From contig NZ_FQWV01000001.1 in assembly GCF_900129775.1 (NCBI RefSeq), positions 393,780 through 457,779 of the forward strand: a stretch of 64,000 nucleotides of DNA, given 5' to 3'. Position 1 is the stretch's first letter. Every line of letters begins with the position of its first letter. This DNA comes from Halobaculum gomorrense (GTDB taxonomy: Archaea > Halobacteriota > Halobacteria > Halobacteriales > Haloferacaceae). The position numbers were made by a program, and so were the translations under genes. The notes beneath the pieces are model-generated. The model did not search any database. It was not told where the DNA came from and saw only the letters and a program-made list of their open reading frames with translations. Below are positions 32,417 through 41,907 of this stretch, piece by piece.

Positions 32417-34185
32417 GCTTCCACCTCCTGGCCCTCGTCGGTGGCCAGGGTCTCCTTGATGTCGTCGGCGAGCTCGTCCGCCTTGAACTGCACGCCGTTG
32501 TACTTGTTGACCCGCTTCACGCGCTGTAGCGTGTCGTGTTCGACCACGTCGGCGAACTGCCCCGTCGCGTTACACTCGACGACGACGACCTCGTCGGCCG
32601 CCTCGAACTCCTCCGTGAGGTCGGGCCGCGGGAAGAGGTACGGCACCGAGAGGATCCGCACGTCGATGTCCTCGTCCTCGAGGAACTCCAGCGCCTCGAC
32701 GAGTGTCCCCTCGTTGGACCCCCACGTGACGACGAGATTGTCCGAGTCGGGGTCGCCGAACTCCCGCGGCGAGAAGTCCTCGCGCTCGCGGGCGGTCTCG
32801 ACCTTCCGGGTGCGCTTGTCGACCTGCTTGACGCGCATCTCCGTGTCCTCGGTCCGGCGGCCCTGCTCGTCGTGCTCTAAGCCGGTGGACATGTGCGCGC
32901 CGCCGGCGGTGCCGGGGAACGCGCGCGGGCTGACGCCGTCGTCGGTGATCTCGTGGGGCTTGAACCCGCCCGTGTCGGTCTGGTGGTCCTCGATGGTGTC
33001 CTCGTCGACGACCTTGCCGCGGTCGATCTCGACGGCGTCCATGTCGAACGCCTCCGGCTCGAACGTCTGCTCGGTGACCGCCATCGCGAGGTCGGCCGCG
33101 AGATACACCGGGGTCTGGTACTTTTCGGCGAGGTTGAACGCCTCGACGGTCTTCCAGAAGCACTCGTCGACGGTGGTGGGCGCGAGGACGAACCGCGGGA
33201 TCTCGCCGTGCCCGCCGTACAGCATCATGTTGAGGTCGCCCTGCTCCTGCTTGGTCGGCATCCCCGTCGAGGGACCCGAGCGCATCACGTCGACGATGAC
33301 AAGCGGCGTCTCGGAGGTCGCCACGAGGCCGAACGTCTCGGTCATCAGGTCGATGCCGGGACCGGAGGTCGCGGTCATCGAGCGGGCGCCGGCGCGGGCG
33401 GCGCCGAGCGCGAGGTTGATCGCGGCGAGTTCGTCCTCCGCCTGAACGACGTGGCCGCCGAAGTGCTCGATGCGGCCCTTCAGGTACGTCATCACGTCCG
33501 TCGCGGGCGTGATCGGGTAGCCGGCGTAGTACTTGCAGCCGGCCGCAATGGCGCCCATGCCGATCGCCTCGTCACCGTTGAGCAGGACGTAGTCGTTGTC
33601 GGTCGTTTCGAGATCGTAGTCGAGGTCGGAGTCGGGGTAGTTCTCCTGAACGTACTCCTGACCGAGTCGAGCCGCCTGCTTGTTGTTGTCGACGAGCGCC
33701 TGCCCCTTGTCGCCGAAGCGCTTCTTCAGCGAGGAGTCGAGGTGCTCGATGTCGAAGTTCGTCGCCTCGCAGGCGGCGCCCAGCGCGACGACGTTGCGCA
33801 TGATGGCCCCGCCGGCGTCCTCCGCGAGGCTCTTGAGCGGCACGTCGAGCCCGATCATTCCGTCGGGGATCTCGACGTCGGCCATCGTCGTCCGCTCGCC
33901 GTCGTAGATGATGACCGAGCCCTCGTGGAGCTCGTCGAGGTTCTCATCGATCGTTCGGGGCGTGAGCGCGACGAGGACGTCCAGCCGGTCGACGACGGAC
34001 CGGACCTTCTCCGTGGACGTGCGCACCTTGTACGCGGTGTAGCCGCCCCGGATCCGGGAGGCGAAGTCCTTCGACGTGAAGACGTGTCGACCCGCCCGGG
34101 AGAGCGCCTGCGCGAAGATTTTCCCGGTGGAGTCGATGCCATCGCCGGCCTCCCCGCCGATGGCCCAGTTGAAGTCCGCTGGCAT
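32413..34185 (-). CDS. korA: 2-oxoacid:ferredoxin oxidoreductase, fused gamma-alpha subunit
   Basis: 590 residues from MPADFNWAIGGEAGDGIDSTG. The gamma domain (about 1-190: GGEAGDGIDSTGKIFAQALSRAGRHVF, RIRGGYTAYKVR) is followed by the alpha pyrimidine-binding domain (GDEAIGMGAIAAGCKYYAGYPITPATDVMTYL; AEDELAAINLALGAARAGARSMTATSGPG) and a C-terminal transketolase-like domain. With KorB it forms the alpha2beta2-type haloarchaeal enzyme feeding the TCA cycle. The operon is korA-korB with an ATGA overlap. Confidence 0.9.
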   Translation of the reverse strand: MPADFNWAIGGEAGDGIDSTGKIFAQALSRAGRHVFTSKDFASRIRGGYTAYKVRTSTEKVRSVVDRLDVLVALTPRTIDENLDELHEGSVIIYDGERTTMADVEIPDGMIGLDVPLKSLAEDAGGAIMRNVVALGAACEATNFDIEHLDSSLKKRFGDKGQALVDNNKQAARLGQEYVQENYPDSDLDYDLETTDNDYVLLNGDEAIGMGAIAAGCKYYAGYPITPATDVMTYLKGRIEHFGGHVVQAEDELAAINLALGAARAGARSMTATSGPGIDLMTETFGLVATSETPLVIVDVMRSGPSTGMPTKQEQGDLNMMLYGGHGEIPRFVLAPTTVDECFWKTVEAFNLAEKYQTPVYLAADLAMAVTEQTFEPEAFDMDAVEIDRGKVVDEDTIEDHQTDTGGFKPHEITDDGVSPRAFPGTAGGAHMSTGLEHDEQGRRTEDTEMRVKQVDKRTRKVETAREREDFSPREFGDPDSDNLVVTWGSNEGTLVEALEFLEDEDIDVRILSVPYLFPRPDLTEEFEAADEVVVVECNATGQFADVVEHDTLQRVKRVNKYNGVQFKADELADDIKETLATDEGQEVEA

Positions 34186-34428
34186 ACTGGTCACACCTTC
34201 CCACGGTCGGTGGAAAAGCCTTCTGAATAGGTGGACGGCCGGTTTCCGACGGATCGTCGGACATCCTCCCGAACGAAACGACAATTGTGGGCTCGAACGT
34301 CCGAATGGCCGCAATGCGACCGACGATCGATCGGTTCTCGCCGTTTCACGGCAGGAATTGTATCGGTTGCCGAACGGACCGGATCTCGGGTACGACAGGC
34401 GTACTAGCCGGGTTCGACGGCCGACGAC

Positions 34429-34506
34429 GATCGGGACGCGGTCACGGTCGAAGTGATCGGGACGCGGTCACGGTCGAAGTGATCGGGACGCGGTCACGGT
34501 CGAAGT
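34429..34506. repeat. 26-bp tandem repeat (3 perfect units plus a decayed fourth) in a gene-free stretch
   Basis: Three contiguous identical 26-bp units at 34429-34454, 34455-34480 and 34481-34506, core GGGACGCGGTCACGGTCGAA, and a diverged partial unit to about 34530. They lie in the 426-bp gap 34186-34611 between divergent korA and the flavin reductase, where I see no gene. Contiguity without spacers rules out CRISPR. The GGTCA/GGTCG words could be protein sites, or the array may be replication slippage. Confidence 0.85.
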
Positions 34507-34611
34507 GGTCGGGACGCGATCGAGGCGGTCGGGGGTCGACCGCCGCCCGGGGAGCCGCGGCGGGGCGTCGAAAGCGACAGCTTCGGGTACCCCGACGCGC
34601 AATCGGCGCGC

Positions 34612-35238
34612 ATGGACGCAACAGTCGCGGTGCGGTCAGTCGCGGAGGTCGGTCCCGACACGGTCGCGGTGACGCTGGACTCGCCTGCGGAGTTCGAGGG
34701 TAAGCCGGGACAGTTCGTGAAGCTCACCGCCGCCGTCGATGGGGAGGAGGTGTCGCGCTTCTACACGATCTCCTCGCCGGATACGGACGGCGACTTCGAG
34801 ACGACCGTCGGCCTCGACGGTGGCGACTTCTCGCGGTACCTCGCCGACCTCGCCGCGTGCGACGAGATCGACGTGAGCGGTCCGTTCGGCGACGACTACT
34901 ACGAGGGCGAGTCGCGCGCGGTCGTGCTGGCGGGCGGGCCGGGCGTCGGTCCCGCCGTCGCTATCGCGGAAGCCGCGCTCGGCGCGGGCAACGAGGCGGC
35001 GGTCGTCTATCGAGACGACGCGCCGGCGCACGGGGCGCGGCTCGACGACCTGCGCGAGCGCGGCGCGAGCGTCGTCGTCACCGACGGCGACTTCACCGAC
35101 GCGGTCGCGGCGGCGGTGACGGGCGCCGATGGCGAACAGGCGTTCATCTACGGCTTCGCAGACTTCGTCGACAAGGCGACCGCCGCGCTGGAGGCGGCGG
35201 GGTACGCGGGCGACGCGAAAGTCGAGAACTTCGGGTAA
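34612..35238 (+). CDS. Ferredoxin/flavodoxin reductase-like FAD oxidoreductase
   Basis: 208 residues, small FNR-fold protein. The FAD motif is RFYTISSP (about 50-57). The NAD(P) domain begins VVLAGGPGVGPAVAIAEAAL, with a C-terminal FIYGFADFVDKATAALEAAGY (the usual CGP replaced by YGF). No Fe-S or other domain is attached. It probably passes electrons between NAD(P)H and a ferredoxin or other carrier; korAB upstream makes reduced ferredoxin, but they are divergent. Many haloarchaea carry this compact family. Confidence 0.8.
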   Translation: MDATVAVRSVAEVGPDTVAVTLDSPAEFEGKPGQFVKLTAAVDGEEVSRFYTISSPDTDGDFETTVGLDGGDFSRYLADLAACDEIDVSGPFGDDYYEGESRAVVLAGGPGVGPAVAIAEAALGAGNEAAVVYRDDAPAHGARLDDLRERGASVVVTDGDFTDAVAAAVTGADGEQAFIYGFADFVDKATAALEAAGYAGDAKVENFG

Positions 35239-35257
35239 CGCGGTCGATCGGGGTAGT

Positions 35258-36604
35258 TCACACCAGGCTGGCGCCGTCGAAGTCGGCGCGGGCGTGCTCC
35301 ACGTCCATCAGGTCGAGGATTGTCGGCGCGATGTCGAGCAGGTCCGCGTCGACGATGGTCGCGTCGGGGTCGTCGACGAACAGCGTCGCATTCTCGAAGC
35401 TGTGCATCCCGTTTCGCGGCCCGGTGGAAAAGACCCCGTCGTCGTGCGGCTTGAACTTCGCCTTCAGGTCGAAGCCGTGGTTCGGGATGATCGTCAGGTC
35501 AGGCGCGATGTCGTCGTGCTCGCCCCGGAACGCGTCCTCCTTCTCGACGACGCGCTTGGCGACGGGCGTCCCGTCGGGGCCCTCGAGCGCCTCGATGTCG
35601 GCTTTCAGCTCGTCGCGGACGGCCTCGTAGTCCGACTGGGACACCGATCCGCGGGGCTCGCGGCCATCGAGGTTGATGTAGAGCCGACCGGGAATAAGCG
35701 AGTACGCGCGCGCATCGTCGGCGATGTCGCCCAGTTCCTCGTGGTCGTCGTCCTCGAACGAGAGCCACCCCTCGTCCTGGAGCCACTGGTTGATCTCGAC
35801 CTCGTAGTCCTGCACGGTGAAGCCGTGGTCGGAGGCGACGACGAGCGTCACGTCCTCGGGGAGCATGTCGCGAATCTGGCCGACGTAGTCGTCGACCTTC
35901 TCGTAGAACTCCATGAACTCCTCGTAGTACTCGCCGTCGCGGGCGTAGTCCTCGAACAGGAAGTGGTTCACCCGGTCGGTCGTCATGAAGACGCCGAAGA
36001 ACAGGTCCCAGTCGTCCTGCTCGATGTAGTGGGTGAACGCCTCGAAGCGCTTGTCGATGGTCTCGTGGGAGACCTCGATGAACTCCGATTTGTCGTCCTG
36101 GTGGCCGAGCTTCGCGTTCGTGTCGATGCGGTAGTCGATCGACTCGAGGTACTCGCGCAGGTCGTCGGGGTAGGCGGCCTTGTCGACGCCCGGCGAGAGG
36201 AACCCCGAGACCATCCGCTGGACGTTCCGCTGGGGCGGGAACGTCACCGGGACGTTCAGTACGCTCGCGTCGCGCCCGGTGTCCGCGATGCGGTCCCAGA
36301 TGCGCGTCGCCTGCACGTCCCGGCCCATCGGAACGTACGTGTCGTAGCTCCCGATCTCGCGGTCCTGGAAGCCGTACACGCCCGTCTCACCGGGGTTGAC
36401 GCCGGTCGTGAGCGCGGGCCAGCACGCCGACGACTCCGGCGGCACGATGGAGTCGATGGCCGCGGCCGACCCCTCGTCGGCGAGCGCGGCGAAGTTCGGA
36501 AACCGGTCGGGGTGGTCCTCCAACAGCGAGTGCGGCACCCCGTCGATACCGACGAACGCGACCCGGGGATCGTCGTCCCCGCGGAGCCGGTCGAATAGTC
36601 CCAT
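35258..36604 (-). CDS. Alkaline-phosphatase-superfamily phosphodiesterase/nucleotide pyrophosphatase-like protein
   Basis: 448 residues. The metal-site signature FVGIDGVPHSLL at the N-terminus supplies the first Asp; the putative nucleophile lies in IVPPESSACWPALTTGVNP (Ser/Thr); MTTDRVNHFLF gives Asp and His, SDHGF gives the second Asp-His pair, and the last His is in GMHSFENATL. This is the type I phosphodiesterase/NPP family (two-metal hydrolysis of phosphodiesters or phosphomonoesters). It is cytoplasmic, with no signal peptide seen. Haloarchaea carry several paralogues, some linked to glycan pathways; no such genes are adjacent here. Confidence 0.82.
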   Translation of the reverse strand: MGLFDRLRGDDDPRVAFVGIDGVPHSLLEDHPDRFPNFAALADEGSAAAIDSIVPPESSACWPALTTGVNPGETGVYGFQDREIGSYDTYVPMGRDVQATRIWDRIADTGRDASVLNVPVTFPPQRNVQRMVSGFLSPGVDKAAYPDDLREYLESIDYRIDTNAKLGHQDDKSEFIEVSHETIDKRFEAFTHYIEQDDWDLFFGVFMTTDRVNHFLFEDYARDGEYYEEFMEFYEKVDDYVGQIRDMLPEDVTLVVASDHGFTVQDYEVEINQWLQDEGWLSFEDDDHEELGDIADDARAYSLIPGRLYINLDGREPRGSVSQSDYEAVRDELKADIEALEGPDGTPVAKRVVEKEDAFRGEHDDIAPDLTIIPNHGFDLKAKFKPHDDGVFSTGPRNGMHSFENATLFVDDPDATIVDADLLDIAPTILDLMDVEHARADFDGASLV

Positions 36605-36758
36605 AGGGGAGTCATCTGCAGGGGCGCGTAAAGTAATTCAGGTTCTGTCGGTCGGTGCCGACGGTCATCGACACCGGCGATCCTCGCCGGGTCGGGACTG
36701 TCGAGACGGCTCGCCGCCCCCGGTACGGTTTTGGGTTCCCCGTTCGCAGCGTACGCCG

Positions 36759-38096
36759 ATGGTAGACCGCTCCGATCCGGGCGGCGGCGCGACGACCGAT
36801 GCGGAGCCGGAGCCCGATCCCTTCGATTCCTTCCGGCAGTTCACCGCGCTCCCGGGCGACGTGCTCGTGGTCTCACTGGCGATGTTCGCGTTCAGCCTCG
36901 GCTTCCAGGCGACCGGGCGGTACCTGCCCCAGTACCTCGCGGTGCTTGGCGCCTCCAGCCTCGCGCTCGGCGCGTACGGCTCGGTCGGGAACCTCATCTC
37001 CGCGGTGTTCCCGTACCCCGGCGGCGCGCTGTCGGACCGCCTCGGCTCGCGCACGTCGCTCACGCTGTTCGGCTTCGCCTCGACGCTCGGCTTCCTCGTG
37101 TGGTGGGCGGCGGACCCGTTTCGGGACGTGACCGTCGGGCCGACGAACCTCGCGGTCGTCATGGTCTTCCTCGGGCTGTTTCTCTCGCAGGCGTGGAAGT
37201 CGTTCGGGCTCGGAGCGACGTTCGCCGTCGTGAAGCAGTCGGTGCCGCCGGACCGGCTCGCCTCCGGGTTCGCCGCGACGGAGACGTTCCGCCGGACCGC
37301 GTTCCTGCTGGGGCCGCTGCTGGTCGCCGCCGTGCTCTCGGCGTACGCGTTCACCGACGGGTTCCGGCTCGTACTGCTGGGGGCGGCCGCCGTCGGGGCG
37401 GTCGCGACCGTCGCGCAGTACGTCCTGTACGACGCCTCCAACGACTCCATCGGCAAGTCGTTCGCGGGCGTCGCGACGGTGCTCGACGACCTGCGGTCGC
37501 TCCCGGACCCGCTCCGTCCGTTGCTCGTGGGCGACTCGCTCGTTCGCTTCGCCAATGGCATGGTGTACGTGTTCTTCGTGCGCGTCGTCGTCGACGTGCT
37601 CGCCGTGGGCGCGACCCTCCCCGTCGTCGGCGCGCTCTCTCCGGAGGCGTACTTCGGCGTCCTGCTGGGCGTCGAGATGGCCGTCGCGCTGCTCACGATG
37701 GTGCCCGTCGCGCGCCTCGCGCGGTCGGTCGGCCTCAAGCCGGTGGTCGCGATCGGGTTCGCGGTTTACGCCGTGTTCCCCGCGATGTTGATCTTCGCGC
37801 CGCCGGACGCGACGGTGTTGGCCGCGCTGTTCGCGTTTTCAGGGGTCCGGTTCGCGGGGCTACCCGCGCACAAGGCGCTCATCGTCGGGCCGGCCGAGGC
37901 GGACGCCGGCGGGCGCGTGACCGGGACCTACTACCTCGTCCGCAATATGATCACGATCCCGAGCGCCCTCGTGGGCGGGTGGATCTACGGCCGCTCACCC
38001 GAGGTCGCGTTCGGTCTCGCGACGGTTGTGGGACTCGTCGGCGTCGCGTTCTTTCTCCTGCGGGGGCGGGAGTTCGAGGCGTACGCGACCGTGTGA
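36759..38096 (+). CDS. Major facilitator superfamily transporter
   Basis: 445 residues, about 12 membrane helices starting VLVVSLAMFAFSLGFQATG. The loop 2-3 signature GALSDRLGSRTSLTLFGF is the MFS motif A. A cytoplasmic loop (about 235-260) separates the two halves, and a central motif WKSFGLGATFAVVKQSVPPDRLASGFAATETFRR is typical of a prokaryotic drug/sugar-phosphate efflux group. Substrate not predictable. Divergent from the phosphodiesterase gene. Confidence 0.85.
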   Translation: MVDRSDPGGGATTDAEPEPDPFDSFRQFTALPGDVLVVSLAMFAFSLGFQATGRYLPQYLAVLGASSLALGAYGSVGNLISAVFPYPGGALSDRLGSRTSLTLFGFASTLGFLVWWAADPFRDVTVGPTNLAVVMVFLGLFLSQAWKSFGLGATFAVVKQSVPPDRLASGFAATETFRRTAFLLGPLLVAAVLSAYAFTDGFRLVLLGAAAVGAVATVAQYVLYDASNDSIGKSFAGVATVLDDLRSLPDPLRPLLVGDSLVRFANGMVYVFFVRVVVDVLAVGATLPVVGALSPEAYFGVLLGVEMAVALLTMVPVARLARSVGLKPVVAIGFAVYAVFPAMLIFAPPDATVLAALFAFSGVRFAGLPAHKALIVGPAEADAGGRVTGTYYLVRNMITIPSALVGGWIYGRSPEVAFGLATVVGLVGVAFFLLRGREFEAYATV

Positions 38097-38177
38097 GGCC
38101 CGCCGCACCCGGCGCGCGATTGCGGCGTCGAATGGCGAAGGCGATGGGAATTTGAGGTGGAGGCCCCAAACCGAACC

Positions 38178-38513
38178 GTGAGCGAGGAGTCACGCGACGC
38201 CGGCGACCGGTCGGCCCCCACAGAGTCGCGCCCGGATCGCCCGCCGATCGCCGGGCTGCTGGCGACGCTGTCGGTGAAGCGCAACGTGACGGTCGGGGCG
38301 GCCGTCGGCGTCGCGCTTGCGGTCGCCGTCTACGCGGTCCGCGCGCTCGAACTGTTCGGGCCGGTCGGCGGCACTCGGACGTACCCCGTGTTGGGTCCGG
38401 ACGGTTACTTCCTGCTGCTCGCGTTCGTGCTCGCGTCGGCGACGACGCTGTTCGTCGCTTCCGGACTGACCGTCGTCGCCGCGGTTCGCGTGCTCCGGAC
38501 GCCGGCGGAGTGA
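38178..38513 (+). CDS. Small two-helix membrane protein (DUF7536-like)
   Basis: 111 residues from the GTG at 38178 (VSEESRDAGDRSAP). A TATA-like AATTTGA about 23-29 nt upstream favours this start over a GTG 21 nt earlier. The polar N-terminus is followed by two hydrophobic segments (about 40-60 and 77-104) with LSVKRNVTVGAAVGVALAVAVY and GYFLLLAFVLASATTLFVA. It looks like a haloarchaea-specific family of unknown role. Confidence 0.62.
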   Translation: MSEESRDAGDRSAPTESRPDRPPIAGLLATLSVKRNVTVGAAVGVALAVAVYAVRALELFGPVGGTRTYPVLGPDGYFLLLAFVLASATTLFVASGLTVVAAVRVLRTPAE

Positions 38514-38637
38514 CCCCCCGAGCGGTCGACAGACCGCACCCCTGTCGTCGGTCGGTCGGTCGTCGGCCGACCGCCGACCGGCGGCTCCCGAGGGATCGCC
38601 GGAACCGCAAAGTCGGTGTGGTGCGTGATCCGTTCTC

Positions 38638-39024
38638 ATGGCCGCGATCGAGTCCGAACCGGTCGTTCGCCTCGTCCTCACGGCGATACTGTCTCTCGTC
38701 CCGACGGTCGCGTTCCTCGGACTGCTCCGGCTTCTCGACCGACTCCGGAACGACGTACTCATCGAGCACACGGTTCGGATGGCCGCCGAGGAGAGCGGGA
38801 CGGGCCGTCTCGCGGGAACGAGGCTCGATCCCGCAGTCGTGCTCGGGTCGGAGCGGTCGGACGACTCGACCCGGTCGGCGGCGTCGGACGACCTGCGACG
38901 GGACCGGACGCTCGTGCTGTGTGCGGCCTGCGCGATGCTGCGACCGTCGCGGTCCGGCGCGTGTCCGACGTGCGGCGAACCGCTCTCGGCGGAGGACTCG
39001 GAGGGAACCGCCGGACAGCGCTGA
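38638..39024 (+). CDS. Membrane-anchored zinc-ribbon protein, unknown function
   Basis: 128 residues. One N-terminal membrane helix (about 11-32, LVLTAILSLVPTVAFLGLL), a charged linker (about 45-88), and a C-terminal zinc ribbon with CAACAMLRPSRSGACPTCGE (two CxxC pairs about 15 residues apart). The ribbon would face the cytoplasm if the helix is oriented N-out. No homologue recognised beyond generic haloarchaeal hypotheticals. Confidence 0.6.
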   Translation: MAAIESEPVVRLVLTAILSLVPTVAFLGLLRLLDRLRNDVLIEHTVRMAAEESGTGRLAGTRLDPAVVLGSERSDDSTRSAASDDLRRDRTLVLCAACAMLRPSRSGACPTCGEPLSAEDSEGTAGQR

Positions 39025-39097
39025 CGGGGGCGCAGCGCCGACGGGACGCACCGCAGCCGACGCGTCAGTCTAGGGGTCGGTACGCGTCGACCACGCG

Positions 39098-40417
39098 TCA
39101 GTCCACGTCGAACTCCTCGGGCGCACCAGCGAGCGCGGTGAGGCGCTCTGCGCCCGCGCGCGTCCCCTTCGCGATGAGCACGTCGCCGGCGCGAAGCCGG
39201 GTCCGCGCGCTGGGCGAGACCACCCACTCCCCGCTCCCGTCGTCGTCGCTTCCGTCCTTGCCTTTGTCGGTCTCGGCGTCGTCCCCGCCTTCGTCGGTCT
39301 CGGCGTCGTCGCCGTCCGCGTCGGTTCCTCCTCGCCGGACCGCGATCACGCGCATCCCCGTCTCGGTCTTCACCTCGCGGTCGCCAAGCGTCGCGCCGGT
39401 CAACTCCGAGTCCTCGCCGACGACGATCCGGACGATGATCTCGTCGGACTCTTCGACGGCCTCTGCGACGACCGGGTGCGCCTCCAACCCGCGGAGCACG
39501 CCCTCGCTGATCTCGAGGGCGGCGTCGCTGATCTCCTCGGTCGCGGCCGCCAGGTGAACGAGCCCGCGGAGACTGACCGGGTCGTCGACCCGCGCGGCCG
39601 CCCGCAGCGTCCACGCCTCGAAGCGCGACTTGAGCGCGTCGACCTCCGCCTCCAGCTCGGCCACCTCCTTGGCGACGCCCCGGCTGTCGAACAGCACGGC
39701 GCCGTAGGCGAGGTCGACGGCAAGCTCGCTCATGTTCTTCATCAGGACGATGGAGTCGACGGCCCGCTCCAGGTCCTCGACGGCGGGGTCGGGCGGTGTG
39801 GGAACCTCGTACGGCTCGCCGGCGGCCGCCTCGTACACCTCGCGCAGCCCCTCCTCGAACCCGCGGAGGATCAGCGTGTCGCCCGCGCGAAACTCCGTGT
39901 CGCGCCCCGGATTCGTGATCCAGCGGGCCTTCCCCGTCGCCTGATCGCGGCGGACGGCGATGACGCGTACGCCCGTCTCGGTCTCCATGTTGATCCCCGC
40001 GAGCGTTCGGCCGACGTACGCCGAGTCGTCGGCGACCGGGGCGCGCACGAGCGACTCCACGGCCTCGGGCAGGGCCGCCCGCATCGCCTCGGGAAGCCCG
40101 ACCTCCTCCAGCACGACCTTCGCGATGTCGCCGGCGGCGTCGCTCACCTTCTCGGCGGCGCCGACGACGCCCAGCACCGGCGCCAGGTCTTCCACATCCT
40201 CGGGCGATCGCGCGGCCATCATCACGCTCATCCGCGCCTGCAACTGGAGTACGTCCATTCGCGATTCCAGCGCGAGCACCTCTTTCGCGAGGTCGGGGCT
40301 ACCGTGCAGCACCGCCGAGTACGACAGGTCGATGAGCAGTTCGGCGGTGTCTTTCATTTCGGCCAGCACGGCCTTCACGCTCACCGGCTCGTACTCGACG
40401 GGATCGTCTCGGTGCAT
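39098..40417 (-). CDS. Duplicated PhoU/TrkA-C regulatory protein of a K+ or related transport system
   Basis: 439 residues from MHRDDPVEYEPVSVKAVL; a TATA-like ATCCTTTTG about 30 nt upstream supports this start over the ATG 33 nt before it. It has two tandem copies of the same unit: a PhoU-like helical bundle (EMKDTAELLIDLSYSAVLHGSPDLAKEVLALE; KNMSELAVDLAYGAVLFDSRGVAKEVAELE) followed by a TrkA-C lobe (TLAGINMETETGVRVIAVRR; TLGDREVKTETGMRVIAVRR). An acidic Asp/Gly-rich insert interrupts the second lobe. TrkA-C lobes bind ligands such as c-di-AMP in other systems, so a K+ transport role is likely. No channel gene is adjacent. Confidence 0.82.
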   Translation of the reverse strand: MHRDDPVEYEPVSVKAVLAEMKDTAELLIDLSYSAVLHGSPDLAKEVLALESRMDVLQLQARMSVMMAARSPEDVEDLAPVLGVVGAAEKVSDAAGDIAKVVLEEVGLPEAMRAALPEAVESLVRAPVADDSAYVGRTLAGINMETETGVRVIAVRRDQATGKARWITNPGRDTEFRAGDTLILRGFEEGLREVYEAAAGEPYEVPTPPDPAVEDLERAVDSIVLMKNMSELAVDLAYGAVLFDSRGVAKEVAELEAEVDALKSRFEAWTLRAAARVDDPVSLRGLVHLAAATEEISDAALEISEGVLRGLEAHPVVAEAVEESDEIIVRIVVGEDSELTGATLGDREVKTETGMRVIAVRRGGTDADGDDAETDEGGDDAETDKGKDGSDDDGSGEWVVSPSARTRLRAGDVLIAKGTRAGAERLTALAGAPEEFDVD

Positions 40418-40568
40418 CCGGTTGTCGAACGGTTCGGCGGGCTGGTGCAAAAGGATTGCTCGGGCACTCGTGCCCGCCGGGATGTCGGATCGTCAGTCCG
40501 GCGTTCCGGCCCTCCGACCGTCCGTTTTTCGGTCGTTCCGTCGCTCCGTCGGGTGTCGCACCCGGCGG

Positions 40569-41036
40569 CTACTCCCGGTCGGCGTCGCGAAAGAGGCGGT
40601 AGGACGTGCGTCCCACGGCCACGTCCTTCTGCTCGCCGTCGGGGGCGACGCTGGAGACGAGCGTGTCGGTGAACCCCATCGAGCCGCCCGCGCGCAGCAC
40701 CTCGGCCTCGACCCGAAGGTCGTTGGTCGCCGGCCGCAGGTAGGTGACGTTGAGGTCCGTCGTCGCCAGCGACCCGGTCGTCGGGTCGTCGAACGTCGAC
40801 CGGAGGGCGAACCCGGACGCGGTGTCGACCAGGGTCGCCGCGATGCCGCCGTGGATTGAGCCCACGGGCGAGCCGGGATTGACGAGCTTCTCGTGGTACG
40901 GGACGGACATAACGATCCGGCCGCTATCGAGCTCCTCGACGGTGAGATCGAGCCACGAGAGGAAGCCGTGGCTCTCGATGAACGCCTGCAGCAGGTCGAC
41001 GTGGTCGGCGTCGATTCGGGAGGGGTCGTCGCGCAT
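40569..41036 (-). CDS. PaaI-type hotdog thioesterase
   Basis: 155 residues from MRDDPSRIDADHVD. The PaaI signature GSPVGSIHGGIAATLVDTASGFAL includes the HGG loop and the catalytic Asp; VSVPYHEKLVNP precedes it. Expected to hydrolyse an acyl- or phenylacyl-CoA thioester. Ten further in-frame codons upstream were excluded. Confidence 0.85.
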   Translation of the reverse strand: MRDDPSRIDADHVDLLQAFIESHGFLSWLDLTVEELDSGRIVMSVPYHEKLVNPGSPVGSIHGGIAATLVDTASGFALRSTFDDPTTGSLATTDLNVTYLRPATNDLRVEAEVLRAGGSMGFTDTLVSSVAPDGEQKDVAVGRTSYRLFRDADRE

Positions 41037-41105
41037 GTCCCGAGTGGCGCCGCCCCGACACTTCACCGTTCGGTTCGGTCGCTGACGGGGAGGGTTCCGC
41101 TCGCC

Positions 41106-41750
41106 TTACTCGTTCGAGCCGGAGTCGAGGACGTCGCTCAGGTCCGTCTCGTCCGGCGCCGAACCCCCGCCGCCCTCGCCGAAGCCGGCCGAGAGGATCC
41201 GCGTGAGCGCCTCCTCGACCTTCTCGTCCGACTCGGTCAGGTCGTCGGGGTCGATCTCGATGACGAACCCGGTTGTGATGTTCGGCGCCGTCGGCATGAA
41301 CACGACCTCGCGGCCGTCGTCGGTCGTCTTCCCGGTCTTGAACGCGGTCATGCGCATCCCGTTCCACGGTTCGATCTTCACCGGCGTCTGGAGGTCCTCG
41401 GTGCCCGTGAGCGCCGTCTCGACGGCCAGCTTCGAGGCGTTGTAGATGACGCGTAGCCCCGGCACACGGTTGATCGCGTCGTCGAGGAACCCCTCCGCGA
41501 GCCGCCCCGCAGTCGTCCGCATGAGGTAGCCCGCCGAAAAGACGATCAGGACGAACACCACGAGCGCCATGAGCACCTCCGCGAACTCGTAGAGCGCGAG
41601 GAGGTCGGGGTCCGGGTTCTCCGGGGTGATCGTGGGGACGAACGGGAGCGTCGACAGGAGGTTGTACAGCCAGTTGGCGACAAAGAGGATGACGAGGATC
41701 GGGGTGACCACGACCAGCCCGCTCGCGAAGTCGCGCTTCCACGTAGACAT
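41106..41750 (-). CDS. DUF502 membrane protein
   Basis: 214 residues from MSTWKRDFASGLVVVTPI. Two membrane helices (about 11-34 and 52-75) precede the DUF502 core, with the typical IPGLRxxYxASK-like motif NRVPGLRVIYNASKLAVE, a turn VFMPTAPNITTGFVIEI and an acidic C-terminal tail. The family is widespread and of unknown function; some members are linked to membrane protein homeostasis. Forty upstream in-frame codons are not part of the gene. Confidence 0.85.
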   Translation of the reverse strand: MSTWKRDFASGLVVVTPILVILFVANWLYNLLSTLPFVPTITPENPDPDLLALYEFAEVLMALVVFVLIVFSAGYLMRTTAGRLAEGFLDDAINRVPGLRVIYNASKLAVETALTGTEDLQTPVKIEPWNGMRMTAFKTGKTTDDGREVVFMPTAPNITTGFVIEIDPDDLTESDEKVEEALTRILSAGFGEGGGGSAPDETDLSDVLDSGSNE

Positions 41751-41907
41751 TCGAAGTTCACTCGCTCGTCCGGGTTGGGGCCATATCAGCCCTTCTACAC
41801 GGTCGTCGACCGCACCGGGGGTCCACCGTCGGCTCGCCGTTTGACCACCACCGGGCCGCCGTTTGGCCACCGCCAGGCCACCACCGGGCCGCCGATCTCC
41901 ATCGCGG

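Noticed and set aside
34429-34530. 26-bp repeats as a CRISPR array
   Set aside because: Units are contiguous without spacers and no cas gene is in the window; this is a simple tandem repeat.
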